64,000 nt of DNA from positions 139,261,803 through 139,325,802 of the forward strand of contig CAKMRJ010005523.1 of assembly GCA_928212115.1 (NCBI GenBank), in the 5' to 3' direction. A program made the translations under genes and the position numbers. Shown piece by piece: positions 36,657 through 49,466 of this stretch. Within the stretch, counting starts at the first letter, position 1. The number at the start of each line of letters is the position of its first letter. The notes below the pieces were generated by a model that worked only from the letters and a program-made list of their open reading frames with translations, did not search any database and was not told where the DNA came from. The DNA comes from Lactuca virosa. Taxonomy: Eukaryota > Streptophyta > Magnoliopsida > Asterales > Asteraceae.

Positions 36657-37879
36657 TTTGAAATCAGCGTGTTTGGAATCTTGGTTTACCCTCAATTGGT
36701 AGAGAAATCCGCACGGCTCCTCCTAAATGTAACCGTGATTGTAAAAGAAAACGGCATATCGATATGAGGAAAACTAAGGCTTGATATATCAATCTTCAAG
36801 ACTTATGCATATGATTTTGATAGAAAAGGGAGTATATATGATGAAAAGTTTAAATCTTGATGGAAATATTTGATGTTTTTGGTTTATAAGGTTTTTAGGT
36901 GTTATTGTTTTGCAGTGGGGGAGAAAAATATTCCGGTAGTAAGGATTCTGAAAGGAAGAAGGGGAAAAAAATGTTGCATGGTGCCTATTGAATAAAGAAA
37001 ACGGCCGACTTGTTTCCATCCTCATATACCTCCTACAAGTAAGCCTCCTAGATTTCTGTTTTTCTTTTCCTTACTTTAATTTTTTTTCTTATTATCGTTT
37101 TCACGTAAACTTTACATGATGGTTACCATTCAAATTAATCCATTTACAACCCACGTAACCTTGCCTGGATGTTATTAATCCACTTGTCCACGTCATTTCA
37201 TTTTGCTCCTTTTAAATATGTCACAATAGAATTAGTCATTCATATATTATCAACAAAATCTTAGATGGCAAAACCTTAAGAGTTAAGAATTAAGATCGGT
37301 AATTGGTTTAAACGTTAAAACAAGAAAAAGCATGCAGAATTTGGAAACTGGAAACAAGAAGCAGGATGACACCATGTAAACTATATACGTTCTAGAAAAC
37401 CTTAGAGATAAAAACATATTGTAAGTAATTAGAAAATCATGTTATTTATATATGGAAAAAAGGAATATGTGGTTATATATACAAGCATAGGTGTGGAATT
37501 CAGAATTCTCTACGTGATGTCATTTTGAGGAAAATAAACTATCAACCGGATCACGCTTTGATTCGTTCCTTCTACATCCCCGCTTTCTTCCTCTGTTTTC
37601 GTTGGTTTCTGTTAATTGAAAACAAAATTGATCCTATTCCATTCTTAAACGATTGCTTCCGTTCTTCTCCCATAATTCTTCTTCTACCAAAATTCGATTA
37701 AGAGTTTTTTAATTACAAAATTAGCAGCTATTTAATGAGTGAATTGGCAGCAGGTAGATCAAAATTCGATAATGTTATTTTAATTACGGAATTAGCAGCT
37801 ACTTAACAAGTAATTCGACAATAGGGTTTATCAAAACTAGATTAGTTGTGTGACTTGTGTCAATCTATTAACCTTGAAA
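36657..37879. other. PERK upstream region and intergenic sequence
   Basis: No coding sequence. A minus-strand TATAAAC at 36,882-36,888, about 230 bp upstream of the PERK start codon, is a possible TATA box; this is a weak call. The rest is AT-rich and featureless. Confidence 0.4.
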
Positions 37880-38345
37880 CTAGTAAAGTTCTCCTGCTTG
37901 CGGATTTTTCCCAGTGTTGCGCTGATTAGGAGCCTTCTTCTCTAGTCTATGATTCTCAAAAAAGAAGAAAAAAAAAAAGCGGTTGGGCGAGAACAATAAG
38001 GGGTCGTCGTCCGACGGCCATCTGCTAAGTGAAGAGCTATTCGCTTCCTTTTATTCGCACATAAGACAAAGGGCTCTTACAGAGTAAATACTGTCTTATT
38101 TCATTTTTATAAAGATGATCTTTTTCATTGCCTAAGGGGAAAAGGTCTCTTCTTCTACTTCTGAAGCGGATCTTTTTTCGACTTCCTCGGCCTGGAGTAT
38201 AATCCCAAAGTACTCCAAAGACTTAAATATAGTAAATAAAAAAGGTGATAAGACCCTTGCAGAGTTCCCCAACAACATAGAGTTTGGGAAGCTCGGACCC
38301 GATCAAGAACCGAATAACAAGAAGCACTTAACTACAAGTCTAGTC
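37880..38345. other. Possible organelle-derived insert (mitochondrial-like)
   Basis: The stretch has a more balanced composition than its AT-rich surroundings and reads like plant mitochondrial intergenic DNA (for example GGGCGAGAACAATAAGGGG near 37,985 and AGCTCGGACCCGATCAAGAA near 38,290). I recognise the style, not a specific gene, and cannot verify it. It could equally be a remnant of another mobile element. Confidence 0.3.
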
Positions 38346-38612
38346 TAAGTCATCTTTTTCGATTAGTTGCATCCGTACAATGGATATTGACTTACATGAT
38401 TTCTTATAACCAACATACGAGTTTGGAAAATAAATGATGTCCATGAGAATGTTGAAAGCGACAGATGACAGCGATGATGAAAGTATATTTGGAAAGGTTT
38501 TCGATATAGCCAATGATGTATCTATATTTTATAATGGTTATGCGTTTTTACATGAATTTGGTATACATATTCATTGGAAATTTAAAAATACAACAAAAAA
38601 TGTGCATTATCA

Positions 38613-38614
<2 letters not shown>

Positions 38615-38673
<59 letters not shown>
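38615..38673. repeat. AT microsatellite inside the FAR1-related pseudogene
   Basis: About 28 AT dinucleotides interrupt the first FAR1 domain. Confidence 0.95.
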
Positions 38674-38674
<1 letters not shown>

Positions 38675-40249
38675 CAAACAAGGTTTCAAACGACTAAACA
38701 ATAATACTTTAAGTGAAAATGAGAAAAAAAAACGTCATACAGATGTAAGAACCGGATGCAAAGCAATGATTCGCATTTCAAAACAGAAAGATGGGAAATG
38801 GTTTGTAGACAGGTTTAATGACATACACAATCACACATTGAACATTACACCAACGAAGTTATTGAATCATCGATCTCATGGGAAGTTCTACATTTCAATG
38901 GAGTGTAAATCTCTTATGGTGGAACTTGGTCAGGGTTGAAGCATTGTATGATTAAAAAGGCTATTAATGTAACGAAAATTTCAAATGAAACTGAATTTAT
39001 AGCAATATGCTAATGTCTTATCTCAACAACAAAAACTATATAGAAGAAAAGAGTTGTATGGACATTTAAAACATTTACAGGATAAAGGATTAGTGGATAA
39101 TGAGCGGTATTTTTCAAGTGGATTTGTGCAATGACTAGTATCCTAGAATATTTTTTGGGTTCATGAAGATCAAGAGACGCTTTTACTAAATTCATAGTTG
39201 TGTTTGATGTCACATGTATGACAAACAAATTCAAGATGTCATTTGCTCCCTTTATGGGGGTGAGTCATCAAAGAAAGTGTTTCCAAACACCAGGCATCGC
39301 TTTTGTGCATGGGATATTAAGAAACATGAGTTGGAACACCTTCAACCATTTGTTGTTTGTCATAGTGATTTCCAAAAATCATATAGAGAATGGGTAAAGA
39401 GTGACAAAGTTGAATATTTTGAGACCTAGTGGGAAATTATATGGGGTAAGTATTAACTGGAAAGTCATTGTTGGATAAATGAAATATATAACCAAACGAT
39501 ACATTGGGATAAAGCTATGTTGAATAAAATTTTCTTGGTTGGCATGACAGCAAGTGAACGAAGTGAGAGTATTCATTCATTTTTTATGGATTCGCTAATT
39601 CAAAAATCATATTGAATGATTTGTACTGCAATATGACAAAATAGTCGGGTCACGAAGGGTCGCCAAAGAAAATAAAGACTTTATGACTATGATCTCGAGG
39701 TTGGTTCTTTGTTTTGTGCATCAACCGAACCAAAAGTGGATGAGTGTTATAATAGAAAGGTTTTTGATATTTTCATAAAGGAAAAACTGCAATAAAGTCA
39801 TTACATATTGGTCTCATAATTGATTTAGTCGTTATATCTTTTTTTATTCAATTAAGTCCCAAAAACCTGTAATCGTATTCAATTTAACCCTTTTAACCGG
39901 CCAACATGTCATCCAACTTTCAAAAATTACATTTTTGACCCATATTTTAAAATTTATTACAAATTTGGTCCAAAATTTACACTTTTGGCCCATATTTTAA
40001 ATTTTGTTACAAATTTGGTCCAAATTTATCCTTTTGGCCCAAATTTTAGAATTTTGTTATGAATTCATCCTAACTTTAGTTTTTTTACAACTTTTTTTCT
40101 CAAAATGTTGTTTCAAATATGTTTTTTCTTTATAAAATCATATTTATACAAAAAAAACAAATTTTCACATAAAAATTTTATATTTTCTATATAAAAACTT
40201 TTTTGTACAGGAAATACCTATTTATAAAAATAAGTATTTATAAAGTACA

Positions 40250-43200
40250 TGTCACACCCCCAAACTAAGGATGGCGGAAACGTTCAGGGGTGGAGGACTT
40301 CATGTATTGTATCACAACAACGAGTATAATGGTGCTCATAGTAAATACAACCATCATAAATATAATTGAAAAAGTTACACCATAGTATGAGTTTATATGT
40401 TTCAAAATCAATTACATTATGATGACAAAATGTATAAATTAACGTCTTGCGTCCCATCCTCAAAAACAGTTGGTTACCTGTTTCACTGGTTTCCTGAGAT
40501 GTTGGTGAGTTCATAAGCTTTTGGATGAAATGTTGGGAAAAACCTTTATTTGTAAAATGTAATGAATACAGAAGAAAAATCCAATATTTTCCTTAACATA
40601 TTATGTAGTCTTAAATCTCAAGACCGAATGCAGGATTGTATGTTCGTAATTTAAACAAAGAATGCAGTTTTAAATAGATAAAACCCCTTTTTGTTTATAG
40701 TTTTTAAAGTAGAATTTCCCATAAACTTTAAGTGATGTTAACTCCCTATGTGAGTCGCTATAACCATACTAACAACCGGATGACCTGTTACAACGTTTTT
40801 CAGGCGTTAAAATTTGTTATGACTTTTGCCACTCGTAGACCTGCAGGTCCCGCTGTAGCTAGCAGCAAGGTGTGGGGTGTCAATCCCAATATAGATCTAT
40901 ACCCAATTATCACGCTCTCCCTACAAGAGATTATGGTTATAACTTACAGGAAATTTTAACCCGTACTCTATGAGTACATGTGAAGTATTGTCTCACAACT
41001 TACGTTAACGAGTTTACGTGTAGTGTTTGAGTAAAAACTTTTTCTGTGGTGGGAGTGAAATCCCCCTTTGTGTACCAAATTAGTGATGTGAATTTCCTAA
41101 ACCATACCTATTATAGTTTATCATGTAGTAGTTGAAAATCCGATAGTATTGTGGTGAGACCCTTCATGTGTATGTAATAGTTTATCCAATGCATAACTAT
41201 ACTTATTATATTTCATCTTGCATTATTTATAATTACAAAGGACCTTTATACTTTATAGAGTATTTTCAGTTATATAAACATACCACAACAGATATACACA
41301 TGCAAAATACAAAATCATCAAAGGTTACACTTTGCTCAACATGTTACAAAGTGTTATGAATATTGTAAGCTGTTAACTTGTTTTTAACTTTTCTACACTG
41401 TTTTTGAAAAGTCTTAGAAAAATCACACGAAGTCCAAAACTGAATCCGTAAACTATGAGAGTTTAGAAAATGTGTCTAGTTTATTCATCATTTTTATTAT
41501 TATTTTTAGAAGTCTCTAACTTGTGTGAAAATGTTCATATTCACAGACTGGTCCGAATCCGTTTCTGGAATGATAGGTAGTTTTGTAAAAATCACCATAA
41601 ATTGTAGAAAAATCATATGGAGATGTGCAAGTAATCATTTTAAAGGTAAGAACCTGAACTATTTGCATATTAAACAGTTTTGAAAGATATTAAGTTTAAG
41701 ATGATCAAAACAGTCCGTGAATGGAAACAAACTTTCCTGTTGAAAGCTGATGTTTGGGTTTAGTTAAGTATTTGGTATTATAACTTGTATTCTCCCCCTA
41801 AAACTTGAATAAAACATGAAAATGTGGGGGTATGAACTCACCTTGAGTGGTCCCTTAAGATGGATGATGAAAAGAAGAAGTTTCCAAGTCAAGAACACTT
41901 GGGAGATACTTGAAGATTCGAAGATCCTATGAACAAATATGATGATATTTGTGTAAGGATTCCATGATTTGGGTGAAAGAGTGTAAGATAATCACGTGAA
42001 AGATGAAATTACCTACCCAAAAGTGAAGGAGAAGCTCAATCACAGCCTTGGAGTCTCGAGTTTGAGAGAGAGAGAAAGTGAGAGAATTGTGTTTGTTCTT
42101 CTTTGAGAAAGAGTGAATAAAGTGGGAGGAGAGATAATAACTTCCAGCCTTTAATAAAGTTTATGAGCTGGAGAAAGAGGGTGAAAGGACAAATAGTTGA
42201 CTAGGTATGGGTGAATAGTGACTGAGTATGGTCTTGGAGTGGGTGTAGAGGGTTGCTTGTGTCATGACTCAAAGGTAAAGTCAACACTCCACCTCTAAGC
42301 CATACCCACTAGATTTTATTCCTAAATAAAGATTTCCCTAAAAATGTGTTTAAATTATGAATGTATAGGGTCTTATATGTCAAAATATGAGTTTGGGCGA
42401 AAATCCCACGTTAAAATAATGAAAAATGGGCTTAAAACGGAGTCGTGGTCGAAAACCGGGTGAAATGGGCCTTCCTGCGAAGTTGCTCGGATAGGACCGA
42501 GGTTCGGTCCCTACTGCCATGGACCGAAGGCGAGATGACCCGAAATAGCCCGAAGGCGAAATAGGTCGAAATTGGGTTCGGTCCGAAGTGACTTGACCCG
42601 AAGGCGAAATGGAGTGAAAAGGGAGGCTTCGGTTTCGGTCCCTGCAGTTTCGGTTCTATAGCTTCGGTTCCGTAAGGGACCTTCGGGTTCGGTCCTTGGA
42701 GCTTCGGCTCTAATAGGGGTTTCGCCTCTAAGAGGGGGTTTTTTTCGTTTATCTTTCCGTTTCGAGTTGTTTTTGACTAAATTAAGGGTCGGGATGCCTC
42801 GAGTGATTATAAAAAATTGAGAGAGATTTTTGAGAGAGATTTAGAAGAGATTTCATATTCTTGGAGAGATTTCACATACTTAGAGAGATTTCACATTCTT
42901 GGAGAGATTTCACATACTTAGAGAGACTTGGGAGAGATTTCACATACTAGGAGAGATTTAGGAGAGGTTTCATATTCTTGGAGAGATTTGGGAGAGATTT
43001 GAGATAGAGAGACTTCGTTTGTGCCCTTTTTTGGATGTTAAGCTTCATCACGCAAGGTTTGTAAACCTCGCTAAGCCTCGTTATGAATGTTATACGCTCC
43101 CGAGGGAATAGTGTTTTATCAAGTAGTCTCATCACTTACCCTGATTAAGGTTTGAGAATTCTGAACATATGAATTTTTCAAGTGATAACTTCCTATTAAA

Positions 43201-43321
43201 ATAGCGAGTTCTACAGTAGTAACATAATGTAAATCCTAATATACAAGATTAATTGAGTTGACCGGTTTGACTTATTGACTTTATTTGACTTTGACTTGAC
43301 CAGAATTTGACGGTTGTCACA
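40250..43321 (-). mobile_element. Solo LTR I inside the foldback element
   Basis: The 3.07-kb sequence starts TGTCACACCCCC and ends GACGGTTGTCACA, flanked by the duplication GTACA (40,245-40,249 and 43,322-43,326). No internal region is present, so it is a solo LTR. Its first bases resemble the reverse of LTR G's end, so the two are related. GGACCGAA/TTCGGTCC words cluster at 42,480-42,715. Donor-like AAG/GTGAGTTC is at 41,841 (minus) and acceptor-like AACAG/GTAACC at 40,478. Confidence 0.85.
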
Positions 43322-43374
43322 GTACATAAATATATACAAATCCGTTTTTATAAAAAAATGTATACATACATGTA

Positions 43375-43380
<6 letters not shown>

Positions 43381-43429
<49 letters not shown>

Positions 43430-43589
43430 AACACCTACTTGATTATAAATACATTTGTATTTAAACACATATTTATAAAAAAAATGTATACAAACACCTA
43501 TTTCATAGTAAATGTATACATTTCTTTTGTAAAAACATATTTATATGCACCCAAATAAGTTTTTGTATACATTTTTTTTTGTAAAAACA

Positions 43590-43647
<58 letters not shown>

Positions 43648-44042
43648 ACACTTATTTTATAATAAATGCATTTGTATTCAAACACGTTTATATATAAAAT
43701 ATATACAAACACGTATTATATAAAATATTATTCAAACACGTTTTTATACAAGAAATGTATACAAACACGATTTTATAAAAAAAATATAGATGCACACCTA
43801 TTTGTGTGCATATAAAAAAAATATAGATATACACCTAATGCATATAAAAAATATAGATACACACCTATTTGTGTGAATATACAAATAGGTGTGTATCTAT
43901 ATTTTTTTTTATAAAATCGTGTTTGTATATATTTTTTTTTTATAAAAATATGTTTGAATAATCTTTTACATAACATGTGTTTGTATATATTTTATATATA
44001 AATGTGTTTGAATACAAATGCATTTATTATAAAATAGATGTT

Positions 44043-44102
<60 letters not shown>
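43381..44102. repeat. Three TA arrays in the foldback element
   Basis: AT runs occupy 43,381-43,429 (ending in AC), 43,594-43,642 and 44,046-44,102, separated by mutually inverted AT-rich sequence. Confidence 0.9.
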
Positions 44103-44104
<2 letters not shown>

Positions 44105-45070
44105 CAAAAAATGTATACAAATACTTATTTGGGTGCATATAAATATGTTTTACCAAAAAAAAAATGTATATGTTTACTATGAAACATGTGTTTGTATACA
44201 TTTTTTTATCAATATATGTTTGCATACAAATGTATTTATAATAAAATAGGTGTTTATATACATTTGTTTTGTAAAACATATGTATGTAAACATTTTTTTT
44301 TATAAAAACGAATTTGTATATACTTATGTACTTAATAAATACCTATTTGTGTAAATAGGTATTTCGTATACAAAAAAGTTCTTTAAAAAAAGTTTTTATA
44401 TAGAAAATATAAGATTTTTTATGTGAAAATATGTTTTTTTTTGTATAAATATGATTTTATAAAGAAAAAACATATTCGAAACAAAATTTTGAGAAAAAAA
44501 GTTGTAAAAAAATTAAAATTAGGATGAACTCATAACAAAAATCTAAAATTTGGATCAAAAGGGTAAATTTTGGACCAAATTTATAATAAAATTTAAAATC
44601 TGGGTCAAAAGTGTAAAATTTGGACCAAATTTGTAATAAAATTTTAAAATCTTGGCCAAAAATGTAATTTTTGAAAGTTAGATGACCCGTTGACCGGGTA
44701 AAAGGGTTAAATTGAATATGATTACCGGTTTTGGAGACATAATTGAATAAACAAAAAAAGATATAAAGACTAAATCGATTATGAGGCCAATATGTAAGGA
44801 CTTTATTGTAGTTTTCCCTTTAATAAAAGAATGAACATAAGTTGCTAACAATTTCACTCATGATACTTCAAGCAAAAGTACAGAAGAAATCAAATATTGA
44901 GTTTGGTAATTGAATGATTATAAAACATATTGGAGAATTGTTAGCTTTCATTCCTTGGATCAGATGACAGATGTATGTCACATGTTCATATGGAAAGTAT
45001 GAGACATAGGATTTTATGGAACAATAGACTATATGTGATGAAGAGGAGGAATGTCGAAACACTTTTAAGT

Positions 45071-46216
45071 CACTATATTATACATTGGTAGACCGTTAAT
45101 GTTAGGTACAAAGTGGGTAATTATTATATATATATTAAAGATGTGAAAATTTTTAACAGTTCTTTCCTGTCATTGGCTGAATTTTTTTTTTTTTTATTTA
45201 TTTTCTGTGCCGATAAGGATCAGGTTGCTGCCCACCGCTTCTTACTCTCTTCCGATTAAAAATCCCTAAAACCACCGCACTTCCCCATTTCTTCTCCTCA
45301 CCGTCGATCCACACTCAGTCTCCTTTGTCTTTTCGAGCCCTAAATTTGTTGACGGAATATCTGTCGATTTTATAGATCGTTCTTCCTTCGAAGTCGACAC
45401 ATAAACCCGTTTTCCCTCTTATCCCATCAAATATCTCTCTCCGTCGATTATCTATTGATTTTTGCTTCGTCGATGAAAATAGAAATCGATTTACCAATGG
45501 TTGATTGACAATCGGGCGCTCCCTTCGCCAGCCTACTAGCGACGTCTACCATGTTCACGTGAATGTATTATGCTTCCAAGAACATCGACCATTGAGTTTC
45601 TCCCCCAAAATTAATCAAACCTCGCTTTCCAGTTTTTTTCTTTCGTACCTTGATAATCGATTTGTAAGCCCTAATCGGTTGAACTCTTTCTCCGATTTGA
45701 AGTTCGTGAATTTTAGAGGTGCGTTGTTGCTCGCTTTTTTGTTTATTTTTTTACATCTGTCAGCTTCTTCACTTTGGAAATACAAATCATTTATCGACTT
45801 TGCTATTTTTCAAAGATCAGTTGATCTGTATTGTTTTCTCATACCTTCATGAACAACGATGTTTCTGTTTCTATTTCAATTGGAAGATGTGAACTTGAAA
45901 TCTACTACCTATTTGCTTCACTTTCCTTTACTATTTCTTTTTCTTTTTTTATGTTTTCATCATGAAATGTTTTAGCTAACATGTTATTTATGATTTTTTT
46001 AAGGTTTCGTATTGGATTTTTGTTGAAATAGGTAAAGGACAGACTATATATGACATCTCATTTTCCAGGTTGGAGTTCTCACTAAAAGAAGTTACTCAAA
46101 TATCACTCTGTTTTACTATTGATATTGGATTCATGGAACCAGACTCCAAATTGACTATCATTCTCCCAATTGAATATTATGTTTAAACTAATAATCAATT
46201 TTTTGAATGGATTCAG
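45071..46216 (+). other. Region upstream of the FKBP-like pseudogene
   Basis: Pyrimidine-rich sequence from about 45,235 resembles a plant 5' UTR and first intron, consistent with this being the former 5' part of the FKBP-like gene. I could not find the N-terminal FKBP exon. The 115-codon frame at 45,505-45,852 has no recognisable similarity. Confidence 0.35.
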
Positions 46217-48160
46217 TTCATTATGTAGGGAGTTTGGTTGATGGGACAACATTTATCTCCACTAGAGAAAAAGGGGAACCCTTCTCCTTCAAGATTAGCC
46301 AAGGTTTGTTGTTCTTCACCATTGGTTTTTTTTCTCTTTTCTGTAACAATGTGATGTGATCTTTATTCTTTCATCTGTTGTCGCTTTGGTTTGACATTAC
46401 CAATGAGGTCAGATATGTTCTGGTTTTGATGAAGCGGTACTTACAATGAAGAAAGGAGAAATAGCATTGTTTACATTGCCTCCCCAATTGGGATTTGGAG
46501 TTTCAGTCACAAATGTTGTGCCTCCAAATTCTATCATTCAGTTTGAAATAGAGCTTCTCTCATGGATCGCAGTATTAGATGCCTGTAAAGATGGTGGCAT
46601 TCTTAAGAGAGTAGTGAAGAAGGGGGAAGAAACAGGACAACCTGGCGATTTGGATGAGGTTATAGGTATTCTTTTGCATTTCTTTTTTTTCCATTTTATA
46701 TCAAGTTTGTTAACTAATAAGTGATGTGAAAATACATATAATCATTCACTGATGTTGGTTAATGCAGTGAAGTATGTAGTGAAGCTGCCCGATGGTGTTA
46801 TAATTTATGAATCACCAAAAGAAGGTGTTGAGTTTTACTTGAAAGATGGTGAATAAATAATTATGTAATTAGTTTATTTTCTTTCAACCATTTTCATGTA
46901 ACCAAATTTCTTTAAAATAATATTATACTGTCTTACTAGGTCATTAATGTTTGGCACTTCCAAAAGCAATTAAGACAATGACAAGAGAAGAGAAAGTCGA
47001 TTTAATTGTTCAACCACAGTGTAAGATTCCATAAATATAATTATAAATTAAAATTGATAAATAATGTGACTTTTTATGAACTACAGATGGATTTGGTGAA
47101 GAAGGGGTTACAATTACATCACTACCCAATGGTTTCTCTCCAATTCCACCAAATTCTATGCTTCATGTTGAATTGGAATTGGTATCTTACTTATAATAAT
47201 AAATGAAAATAATATAAATGATAAAATAAATTAAAGAAGAAATTAATAATTGGATAATAGCAAACGCGCAAATTACCCCAAACCATAGGGACCATTCGTG
47301 TAATTTACTCTTAAAGTTTTTAAAAAATATAAATATAAATCATTTATATGATATGCATGTTATGTTTTTAGGCAGTGGATTATGTTAGTGAAGAAGGGCA
47401 GTTTGGGGATTATGATGAAAAGGTTGTGAAATCATTAAGAGTTTCATGCTGGTTGAATGCTGCTGCTTGTAGCCTCAAATTAGATGATCACAAAAATGCA
47501 ATCATCTTATGTTCAAAGGTAATCAATCATAAAACCATTATACTTTTTTTTTAAACAATTCCAAGTTTTAATTATTATTATTATTATACAAGGTTGTTTC
47601 CAACAGGTGTTGGATGTTGAGTTTTACAATGTGAAAGCTTTATACAGAAGGGCACAAGCTTACATGCAAACTTATGATTATGAATCGACTGAATTGGACA
47701 CCAAGAAGGCCTTGGAAGCCGATCCACAAAATAGGTAAAACTATAAGATTTGGAGGTCATTTTGGTCATTTTATTAAACCTTTGTAATTTTATTTTGGTT
47801 TTGTTATTTTGTAGGGAGGTAAAGTCTATTCACAAGACTTTAAAGCAACTTGAAGCTGAGAGTAACAAAAGAGATGCCAAACTTTATGCAAATATGTTTG
47901 CCCAAATGGCTAACGATTGTTTTATACAAACTAAGGTTTTGATTTTCTTCTTTTTCCAATTAATTTTGTTTTCCTTTTTATAAAATACTTTTTTTTCCAT
48001 TGACATCAGTCAAAGTCAAAGTCAAAGTCAAACACTAATATTGAATGAACTGATGTGGTAGAGATTAAAGATTGAGAAAGTGGAGAAGAATGAGAAGGAT
48101 GGTGTCATGGGAATGGAATTGGAAAAATGTGACAATGAAATGGCTGTTGATTCATCTTGA
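46217..48160 (+). pseudogene. Truncated FKBP62/ROF1-like peptidyl-prolyl isomerase (FKBP + TPR) pseudogene
   Basis: Nine consecutive exons with GT-AG borders can be traced: 46,217-46,303; 46,408-46,665; 46,768-46,848; 46,940-47,020; 47,087-47,181; 47,372-47,518; 47,607-47,734; 47,815-47,935; 48,062-48,160. They encode part of FKBP domain 1 (GFDEAVLTMKKGE), domain 2 (DEV/KYVVKLPDGV, ALPKAIKTMTREEK, GFGEEGV) and then directly the TPR part (NAAACSLKLDDHKNAI, KALYRRAQAYMQTYDYE, NMFAQM) and a C-terminal tail ending at TGA. The N-terminus, the third FKBP domain and the first TPR helix are missing, and exon 4 opens with an in-frame TAA. Functional relatives are Hsp90-binding isomerases in heat response. 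Confidence 0.8.
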
Positions 48161-49466
48161 AATTATTGTACTTTTTGTGTGTGTGTGTGTGTTAGTTGAT
48201 GGCTATTTTGATGCTAAAGGTGTTTGTAAATTTAAAATAGTTATTTGATTACACTCTTCATTTGCATTGCAGTTGTCATTATTTACTCCAGGTTGGTTAA
48301 AGTCAATAACGGTTAATGATGCACTAATTTTTATTCCCAATTCAAATAAGGTTAGGAACATTTGTTTTTTTTTTCGGGTTATGAATTAACTATTGCAAAT
48401 TTATTGCTTGATTTAATTTTGAAAATGTAGGTTCACTAAGTCGGGAGGTGCAATTACTTATAAGACCAGCTGAAGATTTGACATATTCAGTTGCTAAATT
48501 TATTGAAGTGTCTTTCTAATCAGGCAAAGGGGTTGATATTGAAGGGTGTAAGCTCTTGAGTTGGGAATGGTGGCCCTGCTCTGATTATATGCCTCACATA
48601 ACCAGACAACAACTTTGAGTACAAAATTGGTTTCATAGACAAAACGTAACCACATTATACTCAAAAAGTCAAAATCGTCATTTGGAGTTGTACTTTGGTA
48701 GAGAGGTGTTGTTACAAAAACTTTATAAATAATTGTTGCTGTCGCACTTGCTATTTACTTTGCAACACAAAGGGGTCATTATATTATAGCATAGTGCAAC
48801 ATATTTGTGTGTTTGTAAATGGGCGAAACGTACACAATAGCAACATACTTTACTGTATCTACCAATTAGAACAATGTACTATACTTCCACACAAAAGTGA
48901 CACCTTCCGACCCCCGCAACGTGGGGGTCACCTTTCTAGTTGTAGTATCATTTATGTCAAGGTAAATCTTATCTATTTATTGTCCCTTTATATTTTGACT
49001 TAAGACCTAATACGTTGTGCGTACATAAGGTACGTCGAGCATATTTCGAAGCATGCATGATACAGGGTTAGCCCCCTGGTACGCTGGGCGTACCACTTGT
49101 ACGCAGGGCGTACGTCCGTCAGGGGCAAACCCGGTATGACTAAACACCAACTTATCTTCCGCAACTTTCATATCATAAATCAAAATCAAATTTAAACTAT
49201 TTATTTTGTAATATATACAAAGGATGATAGGAGTGCATTCGTTTTCTAAGGCAAGATTAATTATAAAACTAGAAGGTGCAATAAATAATATGAAAACAAC
49301 AAAATCAATATCACAAAAAATAAATAATCATTACAAATCTATTTTAAGTTGATAAAAGATAAATTTATGAGACGAAATATTTTGTCTTAGCACACAAAAA
49401 TGTTTAACCCAGACTTTAAATGCATTCACGAAAGAAATATCACCGCTTAATTCTTAAACAAAGGAT
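48161..49466. other. Intergenic, with an LTR remnant
   Basis: 3' flank of the FKBP-like pseudogene followed by AT-rich sequence. A short GACCCCC/GGGGGTC hairpin lies near 48,910-48,932. No gene recognised; the LTR fragment is listed separately. Confidence 0.45.
49005..49140. repeat. Fragment of an E/F-type LTR
   Basis: The stretch resembles 28,423-28,520 of LTR F, sharing GAAGCATGCATGA, CCCCTGGTAC and GTCAGGGGCAA, with the GTACGC/GGGCGTAC word repeated. Only this U3 piece is present. Confidence 0.6.

Larger units (their letters stand above)
39780..44818. mobile_element. Mutator-like foldback element with about 480-bp TIRs
   Basis: The left arm (39,780 to about 40,249) and right arm (about 44,333-44,818, read in reverse) are similar over roughly 480 bp, starting GGAAAAACTGCAATAAAG and GGGAAAACTACAATAAAG. 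The flanks are TTTCATAAA (39,771-39,779) and TTTAATAAA (44,819-44,827), a 9-bp duplication with one mismatch. Without the solo LTR in its left arm it is about 1.96 kb. No transposase is present. The middle consists of AT-rich palindromic sequence and TA arrays. Confidence 0.8.
38434..45070 (+). pseudogene. FAR1-related (FRS/MULE-derived transposase-like) pseudogene, interrupted
   Basis: Plus-strand pieces match FHY3/FAR1-family proteins in order. 38,434-38,614 gives the start of the FAR1 zinc-finger region (FYNGYAFLHEFGIHIHWKF). 38,748-38,912 gives its core (RTGCKAMIRISKQKDGKWFV, then HNHTL). 39,180-39,770 gives the transposase-like domain (VFDVTCMTNKFKMSFAPF, PNTRHRFCAWDIKKHELEHL, FLVGMTASERSESIHSFF). 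44,828-45,070 gives a probable C-terminal SWIM remnant. Frameshifts and stops are frequent, a TA array splits the first domain, and a Mutator-like foldback sits at 39,780-44,818. FAR1 proteins are light-signalling transcription factors descended from Mutator-like transposases; this copy is non-functional. Confidence 0.8.

Noticed and set aside
43773..44279. Tyr/Ile/Lys-rich frames on both strands
   Set aside because: AT-rich inverted repeats and TA arrays inside the foldback element; low-complexity translation.
45505..45852. 115-codon plus-strand frame upstream of the FKBP-like exons
   Set aside because: Pyrimidine-rich 5'-UTR/intron-like composition and no similarity; not accepted as the missing N-terminal exon.
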